In this document: positions 43,787 to 52,625 of the stretch, in pieces
Layout: the number at the start of each line of letters is the position of its first letter
How positions within the stretch are numbered: the stretch's first letter is position 1
From: Bog-532 sp963805255
Lineage (GTDB): Bacteria; Actinomycetota; Actinomycetes; Streptosporangiales; Streptosporangiaceae
Direction of reading: 5' to 3'
DNA: 64,000 nt
NCBI GenBank assembly: GCA_963805255.1
Contig: CAWDTK010000003.1
Location: 248,001 to 312,000, forward strand
The notes under the pieces: generated by a model
What the model was told of the DNA's origin: nothing
Databases searched by the model: none
The model's input: the letters and a program-made list of their open reading frames with translations, nothing else
Program-made: the position numbers and the translations under genes

Positions 43787-44719
43787 AGCGGCCGGGTGCT
43801 GGTGCCATGGCAGGAAATCCGCGCTGAGCTGGACGGCCGCGACCTTGAGGCCGCCGGGCTGCGGATCGAGATATTCAGCGGCGATGAGCCGGGCCCGGCG
43901 GACCTCACGGACGTGGTCTTGTTCACGGTGCCCTACGACCGGCCGTACGGGACCGAGCCGCTGGACCGGATGCCGGACGTGCGCGTGGTGCAGGCGCTCA
44001 CGGCGGGCTATGAGCACCTGGCCGGCCGGATTCCGGCCGGGGCGACGCTGTGCAACGCGCGGGGCCTGCACGACTCCAGCACGGCCGAGCTCGCGCTTGG
44101 GCTGATCCTCGCCGCGCAGCGGGAGCTGCCCCGGTGGGTCCGGGCCCAGGACGCGCGGCACTGGGAGCACGCGCACACCAGGTCGGCCGCGGGCAGCCGC
44201 GTGCTGATCATCGGGTACGGCTCGATCGGCGCGGCGCTCGACGCCCGGCTGCGCGCCTGCGAGGCCGACGTCATCCAGGTGGCGCGGACCCCCCGGCCCG
44301 AGGCCGGCGTGCACGGCGTGGCCGACCTGGACCGGCTGCTGCCGTCCGCCGATGCCGTGGTCCTGGTCACCCCGCTGACGGAGGAGACCCGGGGGCTGCT
44401 CGGCGCGCGGCGGCTGGCCCTGCTGCCCGACGGCGCGCTGGTCGTCAACGTCGGCCGCGGCCCGGTCCTGGACACCGAGGCGATGACCGCCGAAGCCTCC
44501 GCAGGCCGGCTCCGCGCGGCGCTGGACGTGACCGAACCGGAGCCGCTGCCCGAAGATCACCCGCTGTGGGCCTGCCCGGGCGTGATCATCACCCCGCACG
44601 TCGCCGGGGGCGCTGCGGCGTTCTACCCGCTCGCGGCCCGGTTCGTCGCCGAGCAGATCCGGCGGTTCGCGTCCGGCGACCCGCTGCGGAACGTCGTGGT
44701 GCCCGGCGGAACGCCCTAA
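43784..44719 (+). CDS. D-isomer-specific 2-hydroxyacid dehydrogenase
   Basis: A 311-residue NAD(P)-dependent oxidoreductase. The nucleotide-binding loop is LIIGYGSIGAALDARL, the substrate arginine/glutamate region is VNVGRGPVLDTEAM (arginine) and DVTEPEPLPEDHPLW (glutamate), and the catalytic histidine is in IITPHVAGGAAAF. It should interconvert 2-oxoacids and 2-hydroxyacids. GTG 43784 follows AGGGGGAGGG at a slightly long distance. Its end overlaps the convergent mobA gene by four bases. Confidence 0.88.
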   Translation: MSGRVLVPWQEIRAELDGRDLEAAGLRIEIFSGDEPGPADLTDVVLFTVPYDRPYGTEPLDRMPDVRVVQALTAGYEHLAGRIPAGATLCNARGLHDSSTAELALGLILAAQRELPRWVRAQDARHWEHAHTRSAAGSRVLIIGYGSIGAALDARLRACEADVIQVARTPRPEAGVHGVADLDRLLPSADAVVLVTPLTEETRGLLGARRLALLPDGALVVNVGRGPVLDTEAMTAEASAGRLRAALDVTEPEPLPEDHPLWACPGVIITPHVAGGAAAFYPLAARFVAEQIRRFASGDPLRNVVVPGGTP

Positions 44720-45456
44720 CCGGGCGGGCCGGCCGCCCCGACCGCCCAGTCCCGGGCACGGCGCAGGTCCTGCTCGGTGTCGCAGTCCAGCCACGGCGGC
44801 GGCTCCCCCTGCCCTGGCGGGATGACGACGCTGACCGGCCGCAGCGGGCCCAGCAGCCCGTGCAGCGACGACCTTTGGTAGCCGGCGGCGGCCTGGCGCA
44901 GCGCCGCGGTCCGCCAGCATCCGGCAAGCCACTGCGCCCGCCCCTCGTCGTCGGCCAGCACGGCCCCGTCGTGGCCGGCCGCCGCCGCCAGGAGCGTCCG
45001 CAGGTGCGCCGCGCGCAGGAACGGAAGATCGGCGGCGAGGACTGCCACCCACGGCTGCGCCCCGGCCCCCTGCTCCCAGGCGCCATCCAGCTCGGCGAGC
45101 CCGCGGCGCACGGCTGGCACGGGCCCGGACCCGGGTGGTTCCTCACGCACGAAACGGACCGCCCCGGCTGCCCTGCCGTCCGCGATACCGGGCCGGCCGG
45201 GGCCCACGACCACGACCCGCCGGGCTCCGGCCTCCGTACCCGCCGTGACCACCGCTCCGAGCAGTGTCCGGCCACCGATCACCAGGCCCGGTTTGTCGGC
45301 GCCGCCGAGCCGCGTGGCCCGGCCGCCCGCGAGAATGATCATTCCGAACGGAACTATGGCGGCCCTGGTCGCTGTCCGCTTCGCTCCCCCGGGGCCACCA
45401 GGCTCATCGGTCCCATGGGCCTCGCCGGGCTGATCGGGAGCGCCGGGCGGGCTCAC
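44716..45456 (-). CDS. mobA: Molybdenum cofactor guanylyltransferase
   Basis: A 246-residue nucleotidyltransferase. The GTP-binding loop is GMIILAGGRATRLGGADKPG, followed by LAADLPFLRAAHLRTLLAAA with the metal aspartate, and LDCDTEQDLRRARDW at the end, as in MobA. It attaches GMP to molybdopterin for bis-MGD enzymes such as formate dehydrogenase. GTG 45456 overlaps the moaA stop in GTGA, so the two are coupled. An internal ATG at 45342 (MIILAGG) is possible. Confidence 0.85.
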   Translation of the reverse strand: MSPPGAPDQPGEAHGTDEPGGPGGAKRTATRAAIVPFGMIILAGGRATRLGGADKPGLVIGGRTLLGAVVTAGTEAGARRVVVVGPGRPGIADGRAAGAVRFVREEPPGSGPVPAVRRGLAELDGAWEQGAGAQPWVAVLAADLPFLRAAHLRTLLAAAAGHDGAVLADDEGRAQWLAGCWRTAALRQAAAGYQRSSLHGLLGPLRPVSVVIPPGQGEPPPWLDCDTEQDLRRARDWAVGAAGPPG

Positions 45457-46444
45457 CCGCCGATGGCCGACATGGGCCGGTCCGGCTGCAGGAACGTGGG
45501 GTCGTTGATCCCGTGGCCGGGCAGCTTAGCCGCCACGGCGCGGCGCCAGATGCCGGCCAGTTCCTCGTCGCTCGCCCCGGCGCGCAGCGGCCAGCGCAGG
45601 TCGCTCTCCTCCCGCGCGAACAGGCAGTTGCGGACCTGGCCGTCAGCGGTGAGCCGGACCCGGTCGCAGGCTCCGCAGAACGGCCTGGTCACCGAGCCGA
45701 TGACGCCGACCCGGGCCGGGCCGCCGTCGACCAGGAACGTCTCCGCGGGGGTGGACCCGCGCTCACCCGGGTCGTCGGGCTTGAGCACGAACTCTTCACT
45801 CAGCGCGGCGAGGATCTCCTCGGCGGTGACCATGTCGGCCCGCCGCCAGCCGTGCTGCGCGTCCAGCGGCATCTGCTCGATGAACCGCAGCTCATACCCA
45901 TGGGCCAGGCAGAACCGCAGCAGGTCACGGGCCTCACCGTCGTTGATGCCGCGCATCAGGACGGTGTTGACCTTGACCGGGACAAGCCCGGCGGCGGCCG
46001 CCGCGGCCATGCCGTCCAGCACCTCGGGCAGCCGGTCCCGCCGGGCCAGTTCCTGGAAGGCCTCCGGGCGGAGCGTGTCGAGCGAGACGTTGATCCGGTC
46101 CAGGCCGCTTCGCGGAGGGCTTGCGCCGTCCGCGCCAGGCCGATGCCGTTGGTGGTGATGGACATTTCCGGGCGCGGCCGGAGCCCGGCGGTGCGGGCGA
46201 TGATGCCAGTGAGGCCCCGGCGCAGCAGCGGTTCCCCGCCGGTGAAGCGGATCTCGCGGATGCCGAGCCCCTCGACGCCGACCCGGATCAGCCGGACAAC
46301 CTCGTCGTCGGTGAGCAGTCCGGGTTTGGGCAGCCAGTCGAGGCCTTCGGCTGGCATACAGTACGCGCACCTTAGGTTGCACCGGTCGGTCAGCGACACG
46401 CGCAGATCGGTCGCGACCCGGCCGTATGAGTCTGCCAGCATCAA
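45453..46444 (-). pseudogene. moaA: GTP 3',8-cyclase with one frameshift
   Basis: Apart from one lost base near 46107, this is a complete radical-SAM enzyme that starts molybdopterin synthesis. The first part starts MMLADSYGRVATDLRVSLTD and has the iron-sulfur motif CNLRCAYC and FTGGEPLLR. The second part has DRINVSLDTLRPEAFQELAR, the C-terminal cluster FCGACDRVRL...NCLF and the essential final GG (MSAIGG). At the break GCGGCC stands where GCGGGCC would keep frame (REAGLDRINV). All functional residues survive, so this is either a very recent mutation or a sequencing error. Confidence 0.88.
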
Positions 46445-46588
46445 TTGAGCGTACGTCCCCCTTCAGCGGCACCGACACCGCCACCCCGGGATACCCCCGG
46501 ACGGGGGCAGAAAACGGTCCCTGGCTTGCCACATCGGCCCCCATCCGGAGCGATTCACCGGCCCCGGCCAGCGCCTTCGCAGGCGGCG

Positions 46589-46653
46589 GCGGAGGCGGAC
46601 GGGAATCGAACCCGCCAGCGCCGCAGCGCAGCGCTCACCGGTTTTGAAGACCG
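46589..46653 (-). tRNA. 3' fragment of tRNA-Sec, likely attachment-site copy
   Basis: About 65 bases match the 3' two thirds of the tRNA-Sec at 54.5 kb with one substitution and one indel. It has a complete anticodon loop (CTTCAAA, anticodon TCA), a long variable arm and a T-arm GCGGGTTCGATTCCCGT. The 5' acceptor and D arm are absent: upstream of the anticodon stem the sequence (GCCCTTGGAAA) does not pair. Such 3' fragments mark the far end of elements integrated in tRNA genes. Confidence 0.78.
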
Positions 46654-46825
46654 TTTCCAAGGGCGAAATGCGGCGAAAGGCGGCGTAACCCGCTGTCATC
46701 CGCGCAGGTCAGCATGGATCCGGCACCGAAGGCGGCAAAATCCGGCGGAAGTCGGCGGAAGCCGTTTGGTGCCAACAATGTGCCAGCACGGCGCCGGAAG
46801 GTGGCCGCGGTGACCGGCGCCAACG

Positions 46826-46966
46826 ATGGCTGCTAACCCCGGCGGCAGCGCGGTGGAAACCGGCTACCCGCTGACCCGCGAGCAGCAGGACGGCGACCGC
46901 TCCGCCTGGCCGTGGCTGCCCGGCACGGTCATCGGCCAGTGCGGGCCGGGGCAACAAATGCTGTAA
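46826..46966 (+). CDS. Short hypothetical protein
   Basis: A 46-residue frame, MAANPGGSAVETGYPLTREQ then QDGDRSAWPWLPGTVIGQCG and PGQQML. The WPWLPG and QCGP motifs resemble short phage-associated actinomycete proteins I have seen, where the usual version is longer, so this may be cut short. It lies just inside the left edge of the tRNA-Sec-bounded island. Confidence 0.4.
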   Translation: MAANPGGSAVETGYPLTREQQDGDRSAWPWLPGTVIGQCGPGQQML

Positions 46967-47026
46967 TCCGGGGGCCGGGGCGGCTCTTATGTAGCGGATG
47001 TCAATCCGCCGGAGAGAAGCGGGGCA

Positions 47027-47176
47027 ATGAAGCTCCTCATCAGTGCCGTGGCCGGGGCATCACTACTCACCGTCGCCGCGTGCGGCGCCAGCCACAGCGC
47101 GCCCGCTGCGGCGCCCAGCACGCATTCTGCTGCAGCACCCAGCCAGCCGGCCACGCATGCCCCCGCAGCCGGGCCC
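47027..47176 (+). pseudogene. Lipoprotein N-terminal stub
   Basis: A good ribosome site (GGAGAGAAGCGGGG) precedes ATG 47027, then MKLLISAVAGASLLTVAACG, a lipoprotein signal with lipobox TVAAC. An alanine/proline linker follows (APAAAPSTHSAAAPSQPAT). At about 47176 the frame enters the opposite strand of the DMT transporter, so the body of the protein is lost. Confidence 0.6.
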
Positions 47177-47181
47177 GGGCG

Positions 47182-48054
47182 CTATGCGGGCATCCCCCCG
47201 ATGTGGTCGGCGCGCGGAGCGGGCTCGCTGGCCCGCGGCGCCTGCTGGTGCCCGAGCGCGACCGCGCTCGCCACGAGGCAAGCGAACGCCGCGATCTGCA
47301 GGACAGCCCGCATCCCGTGCGGCAGCGTCTCGCCGAACAGCACGAACCCAGCTGCGATCGGGACCGCGTTCGTCACCATCGTCGCCGTGCCGGCGGCCGT
47401 CAGCGCGTCGCCGCGCTGGTATGCCCACTGCAGCACGCTCGTGCCGATGGCATAGGCGGCGATGAGCGAGGCGAGCGCAATCAGCCACAGCCCGCCGTAG
47501 CCGACCAGTTTCGCGGAGATGTCGCCGTCGGCGAACAGCAGGCCGGCCGCCAGGCCGAGCGATGCGGCGCGGGCGAAGCGCGTCGGCATGGCGATCAGCA
47601 GCACCGCGCCGCCGGCGCAGGCCGCGAGCCAGATGACGACGCCGATGACTGCCGGATGCTGATCGGATGCCGTCTTCCCGGTGAGCGAGAACGCAAGCAG
47701 CGTCAATCCCGCGAGCGCCAGGACGACGGCGAGCTGCTCGCGCCGCGCGAGCCGGGACGGGTGCCCGCGCGCCGTCGCGAACGCCAGGACGGCGACCCCG
47801 GACGCCGCCACCGCCTGCACGAGGGCGAGCGGCGCGAGCCGCAGCGCCGCCACATACATGAGCCAGCCTGCGGTCTCGGCCCCGAACGCGATCAGCCAGC
47901 GCCGGTCGCGGAGCAGGAACTGCACCGACCGGAACGGGCGGCGCGGCGACAGCGGCGGCAGCGCCGCCGCCGCATCGTGCTCAAGGGAGTAGGCCGTGTT
48001 GGTGACCAGCGCCGAAACGAACGCGAGCGTCAGCCCGATCCACGCCGACGGCAT
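47182..48054 (-). CDS. DMT-superfamily (EamA-like) transporter
   Basis: A 290-residue membrane protein with nine or ten predicted helices in two repeats, e.g. WIGLTLAFVSALVTNTAYSL, LAPLALVQAVAASGVAVLAF, LGLAAGLLFADGDISAKLVG and LQIAAFACLVASAVALGHQQ. This is the drug/metabolite transporter fold. ATG 48054 was chosen because MPSAWIGLT begins directly before the first helix. The substrate is unknown. It has good codon use and seems intact inside an otherwise eroded island. Confidence 0.75.
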   Translation of the reverse strand: MPSAWIGLTLAFVSALVTNTAYSLEHDAAAALPPLSPRRPFRSVQFLLRDRRWLIAFGAETAGWLMYVAALRLAPLALVQAVAASGVAVLAFATARGHPSRLARREQLAVVLALAGLTLLAFSLTGKTASDQHPAVIGVVIWLAACAGGAVLLIAMPTRFARAASLGLAAGLLFADGDISAKLVGYGGLWLIALASLIAAYAIGTSVLQWAYQRGDALTAAGTATMVTNAVPIAAGFVLFGETLPHGMRAVLQIAAFACLVASAVALGHQQAPRASEPAPRADHIGGMPA

Positions 48055-48240
48055 CCTGCGGAGTTTACCACCAGACCAGATCGGCCGGGCCGCCAGGTAC
48101 ATTGCCCCGTCAACGCGGGCCATCCCTCGGCGTCAGCGCGCCACGCGAGGATCTCGATCTCCTCGGCGCGGTCACCGCGCCCGGGCAAGACGGGGAGCCG
48201 GACGATCCGGCACGGGACGAGGTACGGCTAGCTAGCTTAG

Positions 48241-48752
48241 CGGCTGCTGGTCGCCCCGGACACGATCCTGCGCTGGCATCGCGACATCGTCCGCCGACGC
48301 TGGGCCGCCAGGTCCATTCGCGGCAAGACAGGCCGCCCGGCCACCCGCCGGAACATCAAGGCCCTGGTCCGTCGGCTGGCCCGCGAAAATCCCGAATGGG
48401 GGTACCGCAGGATCCACGGCGAGTTGGCCGGACTGGGAGTCAAAGTCACAGCGTCGACCGTCTGGGAGATCCTCAAGGCCAGCGGCATCGACCTCGCCCC
48501 TGCGGCGGAGCGGGCCGACCTGGTCGCAATTCCTGCGCTCCCAGACCAGCGCCATCCTGGCGAGCGACTTCTTCACGGCCGACCTGCTCGACGGCACCCA
48601 GGCCCACGTCTTGGCCGTAATCGAGCACGCCAGCAGGCGAAACCGCATCCTCGGAGTCACTCAGCATCCCAGCGGGGAATGGACCACAGGCTCGCACTGG
48701 TGGGCTGATCAACGAATATGGGCTGATCAACGAATATCACCTGGTCGCATGA
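48241..48752 (+). pseudogene. Integrase-core (rve) transposase, IS copy 2
   Basis: Reads APDTILRWHRDIVRRRWAAR, TRRNIKALVRRLARENPEWG and YRRIHGELAGLGVKVTAST, then after a one-base shift near 48515 QFLRSQTSAILASDFFTADL, LDGTQAHVLAVIEHASRRNR and ILGVTQHPSGEWT. It then jumps to the family's C-terminal end GLINEYHLVA. The first catalytic aspartate (SDFFTADLL) is kept, but the second aspartate and the glutamate are deleted, the reverse of copy 1 at 8.8 kb. Confidence 0.8.
48703..48740. repeat. 18-bp tandem duplication GGGCTGATCAACGAATAT
   Basis: Two direct copies at the C-terminal end of IS copy 2, encoding GLINEY (or WADQRI in the other frame). The duplication sits at the deletion junction. Confidence 0.85.
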
Positions 48753-48759
48753 CGTAGAC

Positions 48760-49100
48760 GAGGTTTTCGGCACGCACAGGGGTGACGAGTAGCTGAAGTC
48801 TGTGGCGGCGGGCTTTCGTTATCACGCTGAGCAAGATGTGTCAGGTGAGAACCGGGAAGGCGAACGTGAGTGAATCACTGCTGACGTGTCGAAAGCGTAG
48901 CGACGACATCGAAACCGGGGTCCAGTTGTTGCCCTGGGATAGGTCTGGCGGGTGCCTGTTTATTGGCCAGACGGTGTCCGGCATGAAGGTGGCGCGAGCC
49001 CGGTCCCGGCGCCAGTGCGGAACGCGGGAACGCCTCGCCCCGACGCCGCTGGCCAGGTGTTGGACTGGCCGGCGAAAGGGAGAACCCCAGGCAGGGGAAA
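48760..49100 (+). ncRNA. Probable group II intron 5' domain remnant
   Basis: The stretch runs through GGGGTGACGAGTAGCTGAAG, GAGCAAGATGTGTCAGGTGA, GAACCGGGAAGGCGAACGTG and CCGGCATGAAGGTGGCGCGA. These blocks match, from memory, the domain I leader of actinomycete group II introns that precedes the reverse transcriptase. No maturase gene or 3' domains V/VI follow; the sequence switches to a copy of the htrA-like gene near 49108. It is therefore a 5' stump. The exact 5' end was not located. Confidence 0.45.
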
Positions 49101-49107
49101 ATGCGCC

Positions 49108-49171
49108 AAGGGCGAGCGCGACACCGACCGCGACGGCTGGCGGCAGCGTCGCGCTGCAGCAGGCCTACGTT
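49108..49171. repeat. Displaced copy of an htrA-gene segment
   Basis: About 62 bases match 50908-50969 of the downstream protease gene with two or three differences, covering SATPAATAGGSVALQQAY. The copy begins right after the intron remnant and ends in a palindrome. Confidence 0.85.
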
Positions 49172-49179
49172 AACGTAGG
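49164..49179. repeat. 16-bp palindrome CCTACGTTAACGTAGG
   Basis: A perfect palindrome at the end of the displaced htrA segment. In the parental gene the matching bases are CCTACGTCAGCGTG, so the palindrome formed at the junction. Confidence 0.85.
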
Positions 49180-49199
49180 TGCGATATCACTCCACCCAC

Positions 49200-49690
49200 C
49201 CCCACTCGGGGTGACCCCGGTACCTGATCGTAGCTTGCTGTTTAACCTGCGGTTTCTCGCCTGGCATTGAGCTTGTTGTTTAACCTGCGCGTTCGTGCTT
49301 GGCCTTGAGCGTGCGGTCTGTTTTCGTCGTTTTTCCCACGTCGTGGTGCGGTGCGGGGCGCCGGTTCTTCGATCCTGGCGGCCGGCCGGTGCCGGGTTTG
49401 CCGGGTTTGGGTGCGCTGGCCGGGCAGGGCAGGGTCGCGCGGATGTTTCTAAATCCCCGGCGAACCCGGGCCGGGGTGAGCCGGCGGGGCGGGGCGTTTC
49501 CAGGGCAGGCGCACGTCGCCCGCCAGCGGCTTTGCGAGCCGGAGCTGGGTATGGCAGGTGATGATCAGCCAAGTCCACCGGTCCGCAGCGTGGGGGGGGC
49601 GCGGATCTTCGGGGCGGTCCAGACGAGGACCTGCTTGAACAGCAGGAATGTGTGCTCCAGGTCAAAGCGGCGCAAGAATGCCGAGCGGTG
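49200..49690 (-). pseudogene. Transposase C-terminal remnant
   Basis: The minus strand reads FLRRFDLEHTFLLFKQVLVW then TAPKIRAP, and in a second frame LTPARVRRGFRNIRATLPCP and PGRPPGSKNRRPAPHHDVGK-like text. This is the end of an IS4-like transposase known from many actinomycetes. It has at least one frameshift and no start. Beyond its end, at 49231-49306, is an imperfect 38-bp tandem duplication containing TGTTTAACCTGCG, possibly the element end. Confidence 0.6.
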
Positions 49691-49840
49691 AGGCGGTCCG
49701 GTGGCTGGCCGGAGACTGGCTCACGGGAACGCTGCCGGGGTACGAGAATGCGGTCTCGCCGCATCGCGTCCTGGGCCCCGATGAGACTCGCAGGATAATT
49801 CGCTGTCATCAAGGCATCATGAACATTATGATTAGATGCT

Positions 49841-50092
49841 ATGAGGACTACGGTCACCCTCGATGACGACCTGGCCATCCGGCTGGAAAGGCACCGGACC
49901 CAGCACGGCGAGAGCTTCAAGCAAGCGCTCAACGAAGCCGTCCGCGCTGGCCTCGCCAGACTCGAAGAACGCGCCAACGCCGTGCCGGAGGTGAGCCGGA
50001 CACGCCCGCTGCCGCTGGGCAGGCGTCTTGCGGGCAGCATCGATAACGTCGCAGAGGTGCTGGCCATCGCCGAGGGCGAGGATTACCGCTGA
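49841..50092 (+). CDS. vapB: VapB-type antitoxin
   Basis: An 83-residue protein. The N-terminal part MRTTVTLDDDLAIRLERHRT is a ribbon-helix-helix DNA-binding fold, and the C-terminal half (RTRPLPLGRRLAGSIDNVAE then VLAIAEGEDYR) is the toxin-binding tail. It is followed by, and overlaps by one base, a PIN-domain toxin, the standard type II module order. It probably represses its own operon together with the toxin. Confidence 0.85.
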   Translation: MRTTVTLDDDLAIRLERHRTQHGESFKQALNEAVRAGLARLEERANAVPEVSRTRPLPLGRRLAGSIDNVAEVLAIAEGEDYR

Positions 50093-50535
50093 TGTACCTG
50101 GTCGACGCCAATATCCTCGTCTACTCCACCGACGAGGGCTCCGAGCATCATGCGGCCGCACGAGACTGGCTCGATGAGCGGACCGTCGGACCGCCTAGGT
50201 CCGTCGGCCTGCCCTGGCCCAGCCTGCTGGCCTTTCTCCGGCTTGTCACCAACCCGCGCGTGTACTCACCTCCCGCGACGGCGGCAGATGCGTGGCAGCG
50301 CGTCGAGGACTGGCTGTCCCGGTCGGCCGCCTGGATCCCCGTACCGGGATTGCGGCATCAGGAGGTGCTCGGCGGGATCGTCCGGGCATGCCGCCCTGCC
50401 GGGAACCTCGTGCCGGATGCGCATCTGGCGGCGCTCGCTGTTGAGCACGGCCTCACCGTCGTCTCTACGGATACGGATTTCGCCAGGTTCCCCGGCGTCG
50501 CATGGCTCAATCCCGTCTCAGCCGCGGCCTTATGA
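50092..50535 (+). CDS. vapC: VapC-type PIN-domain ribonuclease toxin
   Basis: A 147-residue PIN nuclease. The acidic metal ligands are in MYLVDANILVYSTDE (Asp5), PDAHLAALAVEHGLTVVSTD and TDFARFPG. It would cleave RNA when free of VapB. Translation starts at the last base of the vapB stop (TGATG). The pair lies within the tRNA-Sec-bounded island, where such modules often stabilise elements. Confidence 0.88.
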   Translation: MYLVDANILVYSTDEGSEHHAAARDWLDERTVGPPRSVGLPWPSLLAFLRLVTNPRVYSPPATAADAWQRVEDWLSRSAAWIPVPGLRHQEVLGGIVRACRPAGNLVPDAHLAALAVEHGLTVVSTDTDFARFPGVAWLNPVSAAAL

Positions 50536-50749
50536 CTACCTCGCCGACCCGGCAGCCTGAATCGTGGCCTGAGCAGGCAACACAAGAGCAACACAGGTCC
50601 GGGTCCGGGAGACGCCCGCAATACCGGTTCTACTCGCAACAGCGCCTTGAGCCGACGGGGACCCGGTGTGCTCATCCTCCCGGGGTGATGTCGCGGCCCG
50701 GCCGGCTGGGCGACGGTGAGCAGAGCCGATGCCTTGGGAGTGGTCAGAC

Positions 50750-51871
50750 ATGGCGCGATGGCCTGAACGTGAGCGCGCCCGGCTGCTGAGCCGGCGACGC
50801 GGCGGGCCCGCCCATGGAATCCGGGTCGGGGCCGCGGCGGGGACGCTGGCGCTCGCCGTGATGGCTGCGTGCGCGGCGTGCACCGGCGGGTCCTCGGCGG
50901 CGCCGGGGGCGAGCGCGACACCGGCCGCGACGGCTGGCGGCAGCGTCGCGCTGCAGCAGGCCTACGTCAGCGTGATCGGCCGGGTGCGGCCCTCGGTCGT
51001 GGAGATCACGACGGCGTCCGGCCTCGGCTCCGGCGTGGTCTACGACACGGCCGGTCACATCGTGACGAATGCGCATGTCGTCGGTACCGCCACGTCCTTC
51101 CAGGTCGTCCTGGCCGGCTCGGTGACGCCACTGGCCGCCCGGCTCACGGGCAGCTATCCACCGGACGATCTAGCGGTCATACAGGTCACCGGGGCCGCGC
51201 ATCTCGTGCCAGCGCACTTCGCTGACTCTTCGAAGCTGCAGGTGGGTGACATCGTGCTTGCCATGGGCAACCCCCTGGGCCTGGCCAGCAGCGCGACCGA
51301 CGGGATCATCTCCGCGGTCGGGCGGACGGTGTCCGAGCCGGCGGAAGGCGGGTCGCCGGGTGCGACGCTCCCGGATGTGATCCAGACGTCGGCGGCGATC
51401 AACCCGGGCAACAGCGGCGGGGCGCTCGTCGACCTGGCCGGGCAGGTGGTGGGCATTCCCACGCTGGCGGCCACCGACCAGCAGCTTGGCGGTGCCGCTC
51501 CCGGGATCGGCTTTGCCATTCCCTCCAGCATCGTCACCGATATCGCCGGGCAGATCATCAGCACGGGCCACGTCACGAACTCCCACCGCGCGGCCCTCGG
51601 TGTCCGCGTGCAGACCGTTACCGGGCCGGACGGCCAGCCCGCAGGCGCGGGTATCGCCACGGTGACCCCGGGCGGCGCGGCGGCGAAGGCAGGCTTGCAG
51701 CCCGGGGACGTGATCACCGCGGTCAACGGAACGCCGGTCAGTGACACCGAGACGCTGGCCGCCGCGTTCGCCGGCCTGCGCCCCGGCCAGCAGGTCTCGC
51801 TGAAAATCACCAAACCGGACGGCAGCACCGCCACCGTCAAGGTGACCCTGGGCCAGCTGCCTGGCTCATGA
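50750..51871 (+). CDS. HtrA/DegP-type serine protease with PDZ domain, probable lipoprotein
   Basis: A 373-residue envelope protease. A basic N-terminus and hydrophobic segment (GTLALAVMAACAACTGG) carry a lipobox-like cysteine. The trypsin-like domain has His109 (TNAHVVG), Asp140 (DDLAVIQV) and Ser222 (NPGNSGGAL). One PDZ domain covers residues 280-365 (GVRVQTVTGPDGQPAGAGIA, GLQPGDVITAVNGTPVSD). It degrades misfolded secreted proteins. ATG 50750 has GGGAG nine bases upstream. Part of its linker region is duplicated at 49.1 kb. Confidence 0.9.
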   Translation: MARWPERERARLLSRRRGGPAHGIRVGAAAGTLALAVMAACAACTGGSSAAPGASATPAATAGGSVALQQAYVSVIGRVRPSVVEITTASGLGSGVVYDTAGHIVTNAHVVGTATSFQVVLAGSVTPLAARLTGSYPPDDLAVIQVTGAAHLVPAHFADSSKLQVGDIVLAMGNPLGLASSATDGIISAVGRTVSEPAEGGSPGATLPDVIQTSAAINPGNSGGALVDLAGQVVGIPTLAATDQQLGGAAPGIGFAIPSSIVTDIAGQIISTGHVTNSHRAALGVRVQTVTGPDGQPAGAGIATVTPGGAAAKAGLQPGDVITAVNGTPVSDTETLAAAFAGLRPGQQVSLKITKPDGSTATVKVTLGQLPGS

Positions 51872-51954
51872 CCGGCAGGCCATCCTGCTCAGGCCGGGCG
51901 GGCCCGGGCCGGGGGCCGCCGGGGTAACCGCGGCTGACGGCGCGGCGCGCAGCT

Positions 51955-52187
51955 ACGTCTTGATGCGCAGGTCGCGGAAGGCAACTTTTGAGGGGAAGCT
52001 GTGGATCTGCAGGGCGAGGAAATCGGTGGGTCGCCGGTTGCTGGTGAAGTCGTTGATCAGCTGGCCGTTGAGTGTGACGCGGATTCGGGTCCGGTGGCCT
52101 CGATCAGGTAGGTGTTCCAGTCGCCCACTGGGGCGACGGAGATGCTGGTGGGGGCCTGGACGCTTGCGAAGGCCGGCTGCGGTGCTG
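51955..52187 (-). pseudogene. DUF1080 (3-keto-disaccharide hydrolase) C-terminal fragment
   Basis: FASVQAPTSISVAPVGDWNT then YLIEATG in one frame and RIRVTLNGQLINDFTSNRRP then TDFLALQIHSFPSKVAFRDL in another, joined by a frameshift near 52097. This is the sugar-binding beta sandwich of DUF1080. The start and N-terminal half are missing, and it abuts a sigma-factor fragment. Confidence 0.72.
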
Positions 52188-52194
52188 CGGGCGA

Positions 52195-52405
52195 TCACGA
52201 AGGCAGGTGGCCACGCTGGCCTCGCGAGCGCTGAATCGTCCCGACGGTGCGCCACAGCTTCACCAGGCATTCCTGCGCCATCTCTTCGGCCAGTCCGTTA
52301 TCACCAGCATGTACACGCCATAGCGATACAGCGGTTTGCTATCGCGCCGGCAGAGCTTGGCCATCGGGGCGACGGCTTCATTCCGGTAGCACGGAGGGTG
52401 CGACC
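52195..52405 (-). pseudogene. ECF-type sigma factor, region 2 fragment
   Basis: EAVAPMAKLCRRDSKPLYRY then GVYML in one frame, and after a shift near 52297 GDNGLAEEMAQECLVKLWRT then VGTI. This is sigma region 2 (core binding and -10 recognition). No region 4 is present; the sequence passes into the DUF1080 fragment. Confidence 0.68.
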
Positions 52406-52625
52406 CTCCGTTCGGTGAGGGAAGGTCACGCCCGGGACCCTGTGGCCTTGGCGTCGGTACGGGGGAGAGCCGGAAGCACTGTTGCCTTGTGCGATCCCTG
52501 CGCAGCCTCAACTATGATCCCAGTGCGGCGGCGCCTAGCGCTGATCATCTGCTGTTGGTCGCTGATGGGGCAGACTGGTGGCCACCAGCGGCGGGCGTTT
52601 GGGGGCGGGAGATGCGGAGACGGCC

